Below are positions 37,003 through 46,612 of a stretch of 64,000 bases of DNA, piece after piece. The translations under genes were made by a program, and so were the position numbers. The DNA is from Archaeoglobus veneficus SNP6 (GTDB lineage: Archaea; Halobacteriota; Archaeoglobi; Archaeoglobales; Archaeoglobaceae): the NCBI RefSeq assembly GCF_000194625.1, contig NC_015320.1, forward strand, positions 976,612 to 1,040,611, read 5' to 3'. Below the pieces are notes generated by a model, which saw only the letters and a list, made by a program, of their open reading frames with translations, did not search any database and had not been told where the DNA came from. The stretch's first letter is position 1; every line of letters begins with the position of its first letter.

Positions 37003-38040
37003 TCATAGCTTAGCACTCCTCAATGCAATAATCCTTCTTAAACCTTCGATATTTCCCAGAACAGCAATTAGGATGACTGAAATCGCAAGAGCATTAAAAA
37101 CAGCTCCTAAAAATATCAGAAACAGCCTTACATCTCTTGTAATTGGTATTTTGAATGATCCTGAATTATAAGTCTGCCTGTAAACGGCAACGTACTTGTC
37201 TCCGGTGTATGCAATTATAAATGACGCGAATGCAGCTAAAAAGCCTAAAACCCAGTAAAGCCCGTTTGTTTGAGAAAGTGAGAGGGTTATGCAGAATATG
37301 ATTAAGAAATCAGCATACCTGTCCAGAACACCGTCAAGCCATGCACCATACTTTGACTCCATAAACTTTAGCCTTGCAATCTCGCCATCGCAGCCGTCAA
37401 TGATGCTGTGAAGCTGGATAATGATTCCGGCAATAAGCGTTGCGAGATAGCTGTTGAGCAAAAACAAGGCTGATCCAATAACAGAAATGAGAAAGGAGAG
37501 TACGGTAATCTGGTTGGGAGTTACATTTCTATCCGCAAGATACTTCGAAATTCTCAGGGAAATTCTTCGATTTAGGGTTCTTGCAATAATTCCGTCGTAG
37601 TAAGCAGGCTTTAGGCCCGTTCTCTTCGCTTTCACAAGAGAGCTCAAAAGGAGCTTTTCAGATAGCTTCAGATTTTCATCTGAGAGCTTTACAGCCCAAA
37701 TTTGCTGAGCTTCGATACTGTTTCTTTGCAGATACCTTTCAATTGCCATCTGTAAATCTCCATCGAAGAATGCGTGGAAGTCCTCCTCGAAGAGGTAGCC
37801 GAATGTAAATCCATCAGACACGAGCAATTTCCTGCCGTTAAGTTCTATGTCTCTTTCAAGGATAAGAACGGGTTCGTTGATTATCAGATACGACTCCGCA
37901 CGTTCTACGCTCGTATCCCCATTGAAGAACCTCACCTTAAATCCCGCTCTCTCGAGCGGTACTTTGATTCTGTCCCTCAGCGTTAATCCAAGAAGTTTCC
38001 TGTTGTAAATCTCAGAGTCCCTGACAAGCGCTAACTTCAT
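37003..38040 (-). CDS. CDP-alcohol phosphatidyltransferase, di-myo-inositol-phosphate-phosphate synthase-like
   Basis: 345 residues. The C-terminal 200 residues are a membrane CDP-alcohol phosphotransferase: motif Asp215-Gly-x-Asp218-Gly-x-x-Ala-Arg, Gly232, Asp236, Asp240 (DGCDGEIARL, YGAWLDGVLDRYAD). The close wording matches DIPP synthase of Archaeoglobus, which joins CDP-inositol and inositol-1-phosphate in the pathway to the thermoprotectant di-myo-inositol phosphate. In A. fulgidus this domain is fused to an N-terminal inositol-1-phosphate cytidylyltransferase. Here the N-terminus is only about 145 residues and lacks the nucleotidyltransferase GxGTR loop, so the cytidylyltransferase must come from elsewhere, or the substrate differs. 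Overlaps the upstream deoxyhypusine synthase gene by 29 bases. Confidence 0.8.
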   Translation of the reverse strand: MKLALVRDSEIYNRKLLGLTLRDRIKVPLERAGFKVRFFNGDTSVERAESYLIINEPVLILERDIELNGRKLLVSDGFTFGYLFEEDFHAFFDGDLQMAIERYLQRNSIEAQQIWAVKLSDENLKLSEKLLLSSLVKAKRTGLKPAYYDGIIARTLNRRISLRISKYLADRNVTPNQITVLSFLISVIGSALFLLNSYLATLIAGIIIQLHSIIDGCDGEIARLKFMESKYGAWLDGVLDRYADFLIIFCITLSLSQTNGLYWVLGFLAAFASFIIAYTGDKYVAVYRQTYNSGSFKIPITRDVRLFLIFLGAVFNALAISVILIAVLGNIEGLRRIIALRSAKL

Positions 38041-39034
38041 GGCTCAAACACCCATAATCAATCTTCAGCTCCCTATCCCAGATGAAAACTGGACAGCTTC
38101 TCCGCTTTACATTCTGCAGTCCATGAACGATAACTGGCAGAGCAATTGTCGCATCAACGTGAACCTGAACTTTTTTGCTCTTCTGACTTATCTTGCCCCA
38201 GCTGATACCTTCTTCAAACGTGCATCCGCTCAAACCGCCCCACTGAGGCATGTCGGTGGTGAACTGTATTGCATAGTCGTGTCCTCCCTTTTCTACGCCT
38301 TTAAGCCTCGCGACAACTTCTGTTTGCTGGATGAAGTTCTTGGGAACGCCTCCTGAAACGTAAATTACCCCCGTTTTCTTGGACTTGACAACGATGTCCG
38401 TAAGCTCTTCCACATCCTTGATTGTGTCTATCACGACCCGCCTATCTGCAATCGCTGCAGCAATCCCTATGGAGCTGTCTGCTATCGCAGGACAGAAGAC
38501 TGGCACACCACTTTCGTACGCTGCAACAATTATCGATTCTTTTTCGGAGGCTAACCTGTAGACCCTCGCTGCCAGCTCCCCTATGAACTTCCTTGAGGAC
38601 ACAACTCCATCCAGCTCAGAAATTATGTCTGCAAGGATGCAATCTACCTTGTTGAATTCCGATTCGTAGGCAAACACGTCGTAAATTCTGTCTATTCCTT
38701 CATTGTAAAGGTAAAAATCGTCTACATTTTCGCTGCCCAGGTAGTGCCTAAAGCCTAAGGCCTCGTGGATGTCGTGGAAGAGGTTCGCTCCTGTCGAAAT
38801 GAGGACATCGATGTACCTGTTTCTTATGAGGTATGCAATTATTTTCCTCATTCCGGCAGGAACCATAGCTCCAGCGAGACCCATGAGAATTGTTATCTCG
38901 TCTTCTTCGAGCATCTCGAGCCATACTTTGAACGCTTCTCCAAGCTTCCTACCCTGAAATCCTGTTTTTGACATGGCCAAAAGAAGGTCGGCAACGCTTT
39001 TCTCAGAAACTTCAATCGGCTCCGTTGGCTGCAT
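38012..39034 (-). CDS. dys: Deoxyhypusine synthase
   Basis: Transfers the aminobutyl group of spermidine to a lysine of aIF5A. 340 residues; ISTGANLFHDIHEALG, SGGVPKNFIQQTEVV, the spermidine/NAD site GCTFEEGISWGKI with the catalytic Lys. It lies 1 base downstream of pdaD and overlaps the phosphotransferase gene, so a polyamine-linked operon. Confidence 0.94.
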   Translation of the reverse strand: MQPTEPIEVSEKSVADLLLAMSKTGFQGRKLGEAFKVWLEMLEEDEITILMGLAGAMVPAGMRKIIAYLIRNRYIDVLISTGANLFHDIHEALGFRHYLGSENVDDFYLYNEGIDRIYDVFAYESEFNKVDCILADIISELDGVVSSRKFIGELAARVYRLASEKESIIVAAYESGVPVFCPAIADSSIGIAAAIADRRVVIDTIKDVEELTDIVVKSKKTGVIYVSGGVPKNFIQQTEVVARLKGVEKGGHDYAIQFTTDMPQWGGLSGCTFEEGISWGKISQKSKKVQVHVDATIALPVIVHGLQNVKRRSCPVFIWDRELKIDYGCLSHEVSACQGL

Positions 39035-39035
39035 A

Positions 39036-39599
39036 TCACATCACGAAAACTGCTGCAGCAACAACCGTTGTATGCTTCTCAACATTGGCGGTAACTGTGA
39101 CGTTGAAGGTTTTAGCTGGTTTAACGCCAAAAGCAGTTTCCAGCATGTATGCTGCCATATCCTCAGCATGCCTGCTAATTTCTTTGCCATCGCAGTAGCC
39201 GTGGTACTCCGTAAGGTAGCCGTTCAACGCTGGGTCTTCGGGAATTGCTGATCCGATACTTGCAAAAATCTTCTTACCCTCTTCGTTGCTTGTCATCCTT
39301 GCCATTACACAGTAGACAATCTGTCCCGGCATTAGCTCACTCACTCCCTCCTCCCTGCTGACTATCTCACAGCCAGGCGGAAATATGCTGCTTACAGCTA
39401 CTAGGTTTAATTTCTCGATGCCCGCATCTCTCAAAGCGAGTTCGAAGCTCACCAGAGCATCTTCATGTTTTCCAATACCAGTTGTGAAAAACACCTTTTT
39501 CGGAAGCAGCATCTGACTCGCTGAAGTGATGTAATTACCGCCCTTTTGCTCTGAGGATCGCCTAATACCCACTAATTCAATTTCAGCCGTTCCATCCAT
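39036..39599 (-). CDS. pdaD: Pyruvoyl-dependent arginine decarboxylase
   Basis: Makes agmatine from arginine, first step to archaeal polyamines. 187 residues. The self-cleavage site is in VAVSSIFPPGCEIV (Ser becomes the pyruvoyl group). N-terminal tail of about 25 residues precedes LLPKKVFFTTGIGKHED. Followed after 1 base by deoxyhypusine synthase, which uses spermidine: pathway neighbours. Confidence 0.95.
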   Translation of the reverse strand: MDGTAEIELVGIRRSSEQKGGNYITSASQMLLPKKVFFTTGIGKHEDALVSFELALRDAGIEKLNLVAVSSIFPPGCEIVSREEGVSELMPGQIVYCVMARMTSNEEGKKIFASIGSAIPEDPALNGYLTEYHGYCDGKEISRHAEDMAAYMLETAFGVKPAKTFNVTVTANVEKHTTVVAAAVFVM

Positions 39600-39871
39600 C
39601 CTTTTACACCTTATAGCCCGTTCTCGTTTGGGTATTTAAGCGTTACTCTTCTTATATAGTTCCGTCACTAATTTAATTAGGTTTTATTAGATTTGGGCAA
39701 ATTTAAACCGATTTAGTCGATATAAGCTCAGAAAATTAAAATTAGAAATAAAAATTTTGATTAGTTGATAATTAATAAAACTAAAATTTTTTAGAGCAGT
39801 ACTGAGTTTTTGAGACACAATGAGAGCGATTTTCGCCAAACTTGATTGTAACTTTTTAAAATCTCCCGATT

Positions 39872-41356
39872 CTAAGTTAACTCCTTAATACTCTCCTCTA
39901 AGCCTTTTTCAGGCTGTAATGGGGATTCAAAGCTGCTAAGGCTTGGATGAAGCGGCGTATTGACTGCATGTGGTTTATCTAAATTAAACAACTTCAGAAG
40001 GTGCATGTGCGTCATGATGGTCTGAACATCGTAAAGTACGGCATGCTTGATCTCCTCCTTAACAACTTCCTCGCTCGACTCTCCATCTTCTCCGAAAAAT
40101 CTGAGGAGCTTGGCAGCCATTAACGAAATTAGAGCGGAGATTATAAAAAGGAAGTCATAGCCAGCTAAATGAACAGCGGGAATCTCTATGAACCCCAGAG
40201 AGGATTCAATATCTATCTTTACGGCGAAGTTTGCAGACAAAAAGGCTGAAGCGATAAATCCACCGCTGATTGAGCCCACAGCCGCAAACATCGATGCCAT
40301 TACGTTGTTTATTGCGTAGTATGAAGCTGACGAACCCCTATGCGTTATTTTTGCGATCATGTTCATAAACGCTATGCCAGGCACGGCTGAGTAGAATCCA
40401 TCGAGGACGTAAATTACAATTAGCAGTAGTGGTGTGAGAGGATGCTTTCCCGGCATCGTCGTAAACGTGAAGATAAAGGCAGCTATTGAGAACGAGATGA
40501 AAGACAGAATTGCTACAGGTTTGTTTCCGAATTTGTCCATTATCCTGCCCGATATGCGAAGGAAGTAAGTTGAGCTCAGCTGGCTAACAGATGTTAAGGC
40601 TATGACAACCCAAACTGGATACTTCAGAATAGCGATTATGTAGACTGAAAAGAAGGGCAAAGCCATTTCTGAAGCAAATTTCCAGATGGAGAGTGCTAAA
40701 GTAAGCTTTAAGAAGTTTGAATTTTTAAGTGGTTCTTTGAGGTTTCTATTCCCCTTCCGCTCAACTTCTATGTCGTCGATCCCCCTTATGAAGTACAGGC
40801 TTGTCATTCCAGCAGCGAACGCTACTATAAAAACGAGTGAGAACGCCACATCCCTAAGGAAATTAAATATGAACGTAAAGACGAGAACGACGAACAATGC
40901 CACTAACTTTCCGTAGGCAACTCTCTTTGAATAGAACTCTCCTCTGACGTGGGCTGGAATTAAATCTCTCATCCAGGAACTCCATGCTACCGCAGATGTC
41001 TCCTTGAAGAGATGGTAAGTTGCAAAGAGGATTATGAAAGACAGAATACTCGACCCACTTATGAGTAGTGTAACCCCTATGAGTAGTAACGAAAAACGGG
41101 AGACAAAGTTTGTAAGAAGTGAGATCTTTTTTCTACTGTACTTTTCAGCGAAAATAGCTGAAGGAAGCTGAATGAGCTGCGAAAGGAAGGGGATTGCAGC
41201 AACCAGGCCTATTATAAATGGATCCGCGTTTACAGAGGCGAGGTAAGAGCTTACGATCGACACAGTTACAAGGGAAAACATTATCTGAGACGCTATCCCA
41301 TCCATCAAAAGGTTCCTGAGGCTTCTATTAAGATCTATGTCTCTCTCCTTCTCCAT
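39872..41356 (-). CDS. Major facilitator superfamily transporter
   Basis: 494 residues, about 12 membrane helices, with the cytoplasmic loop motif FAEKYSRKKISLL between helices 2 and 3 and a longer soluble C-terminal tail (about 60 residues). The sequence resembles the DHA-like/unknown MFS members found in archaea with fusion-free tails. Substrate unknown. A 270-base AT-rich gap (39600-39871) with TTATATAG-like elements separates it from pdaD; the genes are cotranscribed only if readthrough occurs. Confidence 0.85.
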   Translation of the reverse strand: MEKERDIDLNRSLRNLLMDGIASQIMFSLVTVSIVSSYLASVNADPFIIGLVAAIPFLSQLIQLPSAIFAEKYSRKKISLLTNFVSRFSLLLIGVTLLISGSSILSFIILFATYHLFKETSAVAWSSWMRDLIPAHVRGEFYSKRVAYGKLVALFVVLVFTFIFNFLRDVAFSLVFIVAFAAGMTSLYFIRGIDDIEVERKGNRNLKEPLKNSNFLKLTLALSIWKFASEMALPFFSVYIIAILKYPVWVVIALTSVSQLSSTYFLRISGRIMDKFGNKPVAILSFISFSIAAFIFTFTTMPGKHPLTPLLLIVIYVLDGFYSAVPGIAFMNMIAKITHRGSSASYYAINNVMASMFAAVGSISGGFIASAFLSANFAVKIDIESSLGFIEIPAVHLAGYDFLFIISALISLMAAKLLRFFGEDGESSEEVVKEEIKHAVLYDVQTIMTHMHLLKLFNLDKPHAVNTPLHPSLSSFESPLQPEKGLEESIKELT

Positions 41357-41478
41357 ATGAGGTCTTTCTCGCCGAGCAGTAGTCGGAATCCTCGCAGTAT
41401 TTAAGGGTGGCGGTCGTTCAATTAAAAAATAAAATAAAAATGACAGTGTTATTTCGAGAGTACACGAGAGACATCAAG

Positions 41479-41486
41479 TTTAAATA
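41479..41486 (+). promoter_or_regulatory. TATA box ahead of the ArsB/NhaD-type transporter leader
   Basis: TTTAAATA in AGTTTAAATACCGG, with an ACATCA/BRE-like stretch before it. Transcription would begin near 41510, leaving a leader of about 80 bases before the ATG at 41592. Confidence 0.5.
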
Positions 41487-41509
41487 CCGGAGAGCGATTG
41501 AATAGCGGG

Positions 41510-41585
41510 CCAAGAGGGCTCAGACCGGTATGCACCCCGATCTATGTAAGAATGGCAGTCTGGAGCTGTTTTCGGTTGAAGGAGG
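41510..41585 (+). promoter_or_regulatory. Structured 5' leader, possible cis-regulatory RNA
   Basis: GCTCAGAC (41518-41525) pairs with GTCT-G-GAGC (41558-41566) with one bulged G, closing a 32-base inner region that itself contains a GGT-ATGC-ACC hairpin (41527-41536). Leaders are rare among the mostly leaderless genes of this window. The ribosome site GGAGG (41581-41585) lies directly downstream. No match to a riboswitch class that I know. Confidence 0.4.
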
Positions 41586-41591
41586 CAGTTT

Positions 41592-42788
41592 ATGATAGAG
41601 CTGGCAATCTTCATTATTACGTACTTCCTCATCTCAGTTCAGAACGTTCGCGGCATAAAGCTCGACAGGCCAGCAGCTTCAACAGTAGGGGCTGCGTTAA
41701 CGGTTGCTCTCGGCGTTCTGAGCCTTGAAGAGGCTGTTCATAGCATCGACTACAACACGATAATCCTGCTCTTCAGCATGATGGTTCTGAGCGCTTACTT
41801 CGGCATCGCTGGCTTTTTCGACTACGTAGCCTGCAAAATCCTCAAAAAAGCTGGAAGTGGTAGAAAACTTCTCCTCATGGTCGTTGTAACTTCCGGCTTT
41901 CTATCTGCTCTCTTCGTAAACGACACGATATGCGTTTTCATGACTCCCGTTGTTATCAGGCTCGCCCTCGCAGCGGGCATGAACCCCGTTCCGCTTCTTA
42001 TCGCCCTCGTTACTTCAGCCAACATAGGCAGCGCTGCAACGATAATAGGCAACCCTCAGAACATGCTCATAGGTATAGCTTCGGGCATACCATTTACAGA
42101 GTTTACAGTTAATATGCTCCCACCGAGCATCGTAGGCCTCGTCCTCTGTTATCTCCTTGTTTACCTCATATACAGGAAGGAGTTTGAGAGATACAGTCCG
42201 GGCGAGATTGTTCCAAAGGTTAATAGGGGACTTGCCCTTAGAACGGCGGCTGTCTTTGCCCTCGTGCTCACACTCTTCGTAACTGAGGTTTATCCCATCC
42301 CTCTCTCCGCCCTCATAGGCGCTGCGACGATGTTTGTGGTTGGGGGCGTAAGACCAAAGGAGGTTCTCGAGAGGGTTGACTGGACCCTGCTGCTCCTCTT
42401 CTCCAACCTCTTCATCGTCATGCACGGTTTCGAGAAGGAGTACGGAGAATACCTCATTTCGCTGGTGCATGCCGGAGATAGCCTTGCATCTTCCCTGACT
42501 CTTAGTGCAATTACCGTCGTAGGGAGCAACCTCGTGAGCAACGTTCCCTACGTAATGATGGTTTTGCCTGCTTTGAAAGCCATCGACGGTAAACTCTGGT
42601 ACATCGTTGCCATGGCTTCAACATTCGCTGGCAATTTAACGCTTATAGGTAGCGTTGCCAACCTCATCGTAGCGGAAACTGCCGAAAGGTACGGAATAGC
42701 CATCAATTTCGGCGAGTATTTGAAGGTCGGCGTCCCGCTTACTATTTTGACAGTTCTGGTTGGTACGATAATAGTTTACTACATGTAG
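41592..42788 (+). CDS. ArsB/NhaD-superfamily ion transporter (SLC13-like)
   Basis: 398 residues, about 10-11 membrane helices in two inverted repeats; FVNDTICVFMTPVV, ANIGSAATIIGNPQNMLIG and GSNLVSNVPYVMMVLP are typical of the ArsB/CitMHS/NhaD group. The ion could be arsenite, an organic anion or Na+/H+; no arsR or other clue lies nearby. ATG at 41592 with GGAGG 6 bases before. Confidence 0.85.
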   Translation: MIELAIFIITYFLISVQNVRGIKLDRPAASTVGAALTVALGVLSLEEAVHSIDYNTIILLFSMMVLSAYFGIAGFFDYVACKILKKAGSGRKLLLMVVVTSGFLSALFVNDTICVFMTPVVIRLALAAGMNPVPLLIALVTSANIGSAATIIGNPQNMLIGIASGIPFTEFTVNMLPPSIVGLVLCYLLVYLIYRKEFERYSPGEIVPKVNRGLALRTAAVFALVLTLFVTEVYPIPLSALIGAATMFVVGGVRPKEVLERVDWTLLLLFSNLFIVMHGFEKEYGEYLISLVHAGDSLASSLTLSAITVVGSNLVSNVPYVMMVLPALKAIDGKLWYIVAMASTFAGNLTLIGSVANLIVAETAERYGIAINFGEYLKVGVPLTILTVLVGTIIVYYM

Positions 42789-42876
42789 GTGGTCTCATGT
42801 TTGGACCGGAGCACGAGTTTTCGGTAAACGATGAGAACTTCAATCCCTTGCCAATTCAGATAGGATAATCAAGAAG

Positions 42877-42949
42877 AGCCGCCGGCGGGATTTGAACCCG
42901 CGACCTGGTGATTACGAGTCACCCGCTCTACCAGCTGAGCCACGGCGGC
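42877..42949 (-). tRNA. tRNA-Thr (CGT)
   Basis: Reverse strand folds as GCCGCCG/CGGCGGC acceptor stem, GCTC/GAGC D stem, anticodon stem GGTGA/TCACC with loop CTCGTAA (anticodon CGT), GCGGG/CCCGC T stem with TTCAAAT loop. Discriminator U73, as in archaeal tRNA-Thr. No intron and no encoded CCA. Confidence 0.96.
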
Positions 42950-42976
42950 CTGTCTGTGCATTTGTGGGATGTTGAG

Positions 42977-43450
42977 TTAAAAATTTTTACCCTTGAGTAT
43001 GTCCACAATTAGTTCTGCGATCCCATCAACGTCATCCCTTCTGAACGTGCGATAACCCGGAACATCTCTGTCTGCAACCACGGCAATAATCCGACCATTT
43101 GCAAAGTCTTCAGGCTTGGAAGATTCGTCGAGAACAACGATTCTGTCCTTCCCTGCCGAGCTGAAACCCTCCGTCAGTACGATGTCATAGCCTTCAAAGA
43201 ACCTGCAGATCTCGTCGAGGCTTTTACTTCCTCTCATAATCAGGGCAGTTTTCTCGTTTGAAGCTATGGCCACGTCAGCCCCGCTCTGCCATATCTTCCA
43301 GGAGTCTTTGCCTTCTCTATCCACCTCGAAGTCCCTCGTGTGTTTGACGACTGCAACCCTGAAACCTCTCTGCTTTAAAATTGGCACGATTCTGGTTATG
43401 AGCGTCGTCTTTCCGCTATTGGAATTGCCAACGATGCTCAGAACAATCAT
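42977..43450 (-). CDS. mobB: Molybdopterin-guanine dinucleotide biosynthesis adapter MobB
   Basis: 157 residues, P-loop GTPase fold with [14 protein letters not shown] at the N-terminus and [20 protein letters not shown], both MobB signatures. Helps make bis-MGD for molybdo/tungsto-enzymes. Overlaps the upstream aCPSF1 gene by 4 bases. Confidence 0.92.
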   Translation of the reverse strand: MIVLSIVGNSNSGKTTLITRIVPILKQRGFRVAVVKHTRDFEVDREGKDSWKIWQSGADVAIASNEKTALIMRGSKSLDEICRFFEGYDIVLTEGFSSAGKDRIVVLDESSKPEDFANGRIIAVVADRDVPGYRTFRRDDVDGIAELIVDILKGKNF

Positions 43451-45351
43451 ATGAATCTCACGGTCTCGAGGTTATATGGGGCCCTTGTTTCCACGCGGTA
43501 CGTCTTGTATATGCTCGACGCAAGATCGACACACTTATTCTCGTCTCCATGCACTGTTATGACTTTCTCGGGCTTTGAGCTGAGCGCTCTGACATAGCTC
43601 ATGAGCTGCTTTCTGTCCGAGTGACCTGAAAAACCATCGACAGTCTCAATCCTCATGTTGACATTGACAACTTCTCTCTTCCCGTTGCTCGGAAACGGAA
43701 CTTCTCTCCAGCCCTTCTGGATTCTCCTGCCAAGTGTACCCTCTGCCTGATAACCAACGAAGATCAGCGTGTTCTTTTCGTCTCCCGCCAGCCTCTTGAA
43801 GTACTCCATTACCGGCCCACCGTTCAGCATGCCAGACGTCGCAAGAATTATGGAGGGCGATTCTTCTTCAATCACTTCCTGTCTCTTGGACGCTGAATCT
43901 ACCTTTACAAAGCTCTCGCTTATGAACGGGTTTATACCGTGGTGGAATATCAGATCGCGAAGGGATGCGTTCAGGTATTCGGGATATGCAGTGTGGATAG
44001 CTGTAGCTTCGTGTATCATTCCATCGAGGTAAACTGTGACTTCTTCGAGCTTCTTGTTTCTTATCGCTTCTTCAAGAGCAATCATGACTTCTTGGCTTCT
44101 ACCCACGGCAAACGTTGGAATCAGAACCTTACCACCGTTTTTCAGCGTCTCATTTATTATTGAGATGAGTTTCTCCTCAGCCTCTCTTCTCGTGGGCTGG
44201 AAGTCCTGACTTCCGCCGTAGGTAGCCTCCATTATCAGCGCCTCTAAACGCGGGAAATTCGTCTCCGCTCTATCAAACAGCCTCGTGCGCTCGAACTTGA
44301 AATCGCCGGTGAATGCTATATTGTACAGCCCCTCGCCAATGTGGAAGTGAGCTATTGCCGAGCCGAGGATGTGGCCAGCGTTGTAGAACGTCAGTCTCAC
44401 GTCTGGACTTATGTCCGTGACAACTCCGTAGTCGAGAGGAATTGTGTGTTTGAGTGCCTCGCGTATATATGAAGACTCGTAGGGCGTTGGAGTACCCTCT
44501 CTTGCGGCAACCTCTATGAAGTCAAGCTGGAGGAGTACCATCAGGTCTCTCGTTGGCGGAGTCATGTATATCGGGCCCTTGTAGCCGTACTTGTACAGAA
44601 TGGGCACAAGCCCGCAGTGGTCGAGATGCGCATGTGTGATAACAACGGCATCAATGCTATCAAGAGGCTGCACTTCCGGCACATAGAGATACGGCGAGTG
44701 CTGGATGTTGCTTACATTCACACCACAGTCGATGAGTATCTTGCTTTCGGGAGTCTGAAGGAGATAGCAGCTTCTGCCGACCTCTCTCGATCCACCGAGG
44801 AACGTGACCCTCACCCACTTTTCCTCGTAAATCGTCCCTCTGTGAATTCTCTCCCCAATTCTCCTGAGAATTTCCTTTCGTTCTTCTTTCGCACTCAGCA
44901 GAAACTGTCTTATGTTTTCAACTGTTTTTGACCTGATGGGTGGAGTCCGCATTACCTTGGGACTCCAGCCCACTGCCTTCATTATCTCTCGCAGCGTCGC
45001 ACCCTGCTTGCCTATTACTACTCCCGGCTTCTCTGCCTCGATAATAACTTCTCCGTTTTCCTCATCGAAGAAGAAGCTTGTAATCTGCGCATCCTCTGGC
45101 ACAATTTGCAATATGATTTCCTTCGCCTCTTCTGGCGGCTTGAGACTCTTTGGATCGGGTCTGATGATTATTCTCTTTCTCAAGTCCTTTGCCAGCCTCT
45201 TGACGATGTCTCCACTCTCAGCAAGTTCTTGCGGGTTCTCTACGTAGATTACGAGGACTGGCCCCTCAAAATCGATGTTCTTTACTCTGACTCCTCTCGG
45301 CAGTGAGTTAACAACTCTCTCCCTTAACTCCTTAAGCCTGTCGATCGCCAT
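43447..45351 (-). CDS. KH-domain beta-CASP ribonuclease aCPSF1
   Basis: 634 residues: N-terminal KH domains (about 1-150; [19 protein letters not shown]), metallo-beta-lactamase core ([14 protein letters not shown]) and beta-CASP domain with the motif SGHSDRKQL and a C-terminal VHGDE. Archaeal homologue of CPSF73; cleaves U-rich 3' ends and terminates transcription. Full length for the family. Confidence 0.96.
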   Translation of the reverse strand: MAIDRLKELRERVVNSLPRGVRVKNIDFEGPVLVIYVENPQELAESGDIVKRLAKDLRKRIIIRPDPKSLKPPEEAKEIILQIVPEDAQITSFFFDEENGEVIIEAEKPGVVIGKQGATLREIMKAVGWSPKVMRTPPIRSKTVENIRQFLLSAKEERKEILRRIGERIHRGTIYEEKWVRVTFLGGSREVGRSCYLLQTPESKILIDCGVNVSNIQHSPYLYVPEVQPLDSIDAVVITHAHLDHCGLVPILYKYGYKGPIYMTPPTRDLMVLLQLDFIEVAAREGTPTPYESSYIREALKHTIPLDYGVVTDISPDVRLTFYNAGHILGSAIAHFHIGEGLYNIAFTGDFKFERTRLFDRAETNFPRLEALIMEATYGGSQDFQPTRREAEEKLISIINETLKNGGKVLIPTFAVGRSQEVMIALEEAIRNKKLEEVTVYLDGMIHEATAIHTAYPEYLNASLRDLIFHHGINPFISESFVKVDSASKRQEVIEEESPSIILATSGMLNGGPVMEYFKRLAGDEKNTLIFVGYQAEGTLGRRIQKGWREVPFPSNGKREVVNVNMRIETVDGFSGHSDRKQLMSYVRALSSKPEKVITVHGDENKCVDLASSIYKTYRVETRAPYNLETVRFI

Positions 45352-45408
45352 GGGCTTTCATCTGACCTTTTTTATTTCTATAGACATATCTGATTTAGAT
45401 CCGCCTGG

Positions 45409-46056
45409 CTATTTTTTGGAAAAACTCTTCAGGATTTCATCAACTTCTTCCGGCGTGAGCTGAACGTACTCATCTTTCGTGATCTTCACCACGTCAATTC
45501 CATCGCCCGACGCAGAGTCTCTTTTCATAGCCGAGGTTATAGCTCTTATTGCCAGCTCCACTCCTTCCTGAGTGGTGATCTCCGGGTAATATCTGTCCTC
45601 CAGAACACCGTACGCCGTTGGGCTGCCGGAGCCCGTTGCAACGATGTCAGTTTCCTCTATCGCACCGCCGATGGGATCGATGGAGAACATGCTCGGCCCA
45701 CGCTTGTCAACTCCGCCTATGAGAAGCTGAACGAAGTACGGGAAGTATCGTGAGGAATTCAGGAGGTTCGACAGCATCGTAGCTATCGCCTTAACTGTGG
45801 GCTTTTCCTCCTTCCTGGTCTCGTAGAGACTCGCTTCAACCTTTACGAGCCTTGCGAGAAACTGTGCGTCACCAACACTTCCAGCAGTAGTCATAGCTAC
45901 TCTATCTGCAACCTGGTAGATCTTCTTGGCTCTCCTGCTGGCTATGTAGTTGCCAATCGTCGCTCTCTTTTCCGTAGCAAGTACTATTCCGTCCTTGCAT
46001 ATCAGGCCGACTGTCGTCGTTCCCTTAAACACCATATCCTGCATATCCTGCATCAT
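45409..46056 (-). CDS. psmB: Proteasome beta subunit
   Basis: 215 residues. Autocleavage before Thr13 in [11 protein letters not shown] exposes the catalytic threonine; Lys in [10 protein letters not shown] and GSVGD region are present. A 12-residue propeptide with repeated MQDM; either of the first two Met codons may be the start. Confidence 0.96.
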   Translation of the reverse strand: MMQDMQDMVFKGTTTVGLICKDGIVLATEKRATIGNYIASRRAKKIYQVADRVAMTTAGSVGDAQFLARLVKVEASLYETRKEEKPTVKAIATMLSNLLNSSRYFPYFVQLLIGGVDKRGPSMFSIDPIGGAIEETDIVATGSGSPTAYGVLEDRYYPEITTQEGVELAIRAITSAMKRDSASGDGIDVVKITKDEYVQLTPEEVDEILKSFSKK

Positions 46057-46200
46057 ATTCTTTCACTTCTGGAGGATTTTTATGTTTCCGGCTTTCGGCT
46101 CATTTGAGCCCTTTTTAGCCGAAGCCTTAGAAAAGCCACTTAAGGCCTTGAAGTCTATAACCAAAGAATTTTTAAAGTTTTCGCTCTCAATGCGTTTCGC

Positions 46201-46452
46201 CTATATACTAGCCTCACTTATGAGCTCCCTGAACTTTGCCAGTGTGTTAACACCCTTCTCTGTAGCCACATATAGAATCTTTCCATTATCTATTCTCTCC
46301 ACAATAAGTCCTGCGTCCACCATAAACTCCAAGTACTGGCCAGCAATTTTGAAGTTCAGGTTAGCTCCATAGACAATTTTTGTTTTATTTGCTCCTCCAT
46401 TAAGAGTTAGTGAGAGTATGTCCATGATTATGTCCAGTCTTGTTCGCCTCAT
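46201..46452 (-). CDS. Small winged-helix regulator
   Basis: 83 residues from the ATG at 46452 (an in-frame start 12 bases upstream is possible). One winged helix of the Sso10a/ArnR-like archaeal kind: RRTRLDIIMDIL, NKTKIVYGANLNFKIAGQYL, IVERIDNGKILYVATEKG, with a short C-terminal helix for dimerisation. Stands alone between psmB and ADH synthase; targets unknown. Confidence 0.8.
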   Translation of the reverse strand: MRRTRLDIIMDILSLTLNGGANKTKIVYGANLNFKIAGQYLEFMVDAGLIVERIDNGKILYVATEKGVNTLAKFRELISEASI

Positions 46453-46552
46453 AATATCCCACAATTAATTTCGCGCTTCTCGTACTTATGTTTTGCTGTA
46501 GTTAATACTATTGAATTTAATATATTCCTCCTTTGCCGTTCCAGGGGCAAAG

Positions 46553-46560
46553 TTTTTATA
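46553..46560 (+). promoter_or_regulatory. TATA box of the ADH synthase gene
   Basis: TTTTTATA preceded by GGGGCAAAG (BRE-like). Transcription would start near 46585. Confidence 0.5.
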
Positions 46561-46612
46561 CTGATACTTTGTCACTTAGAGTCAAAGATTCCATGTGTCA
46601 AAGGTGGTTGGT

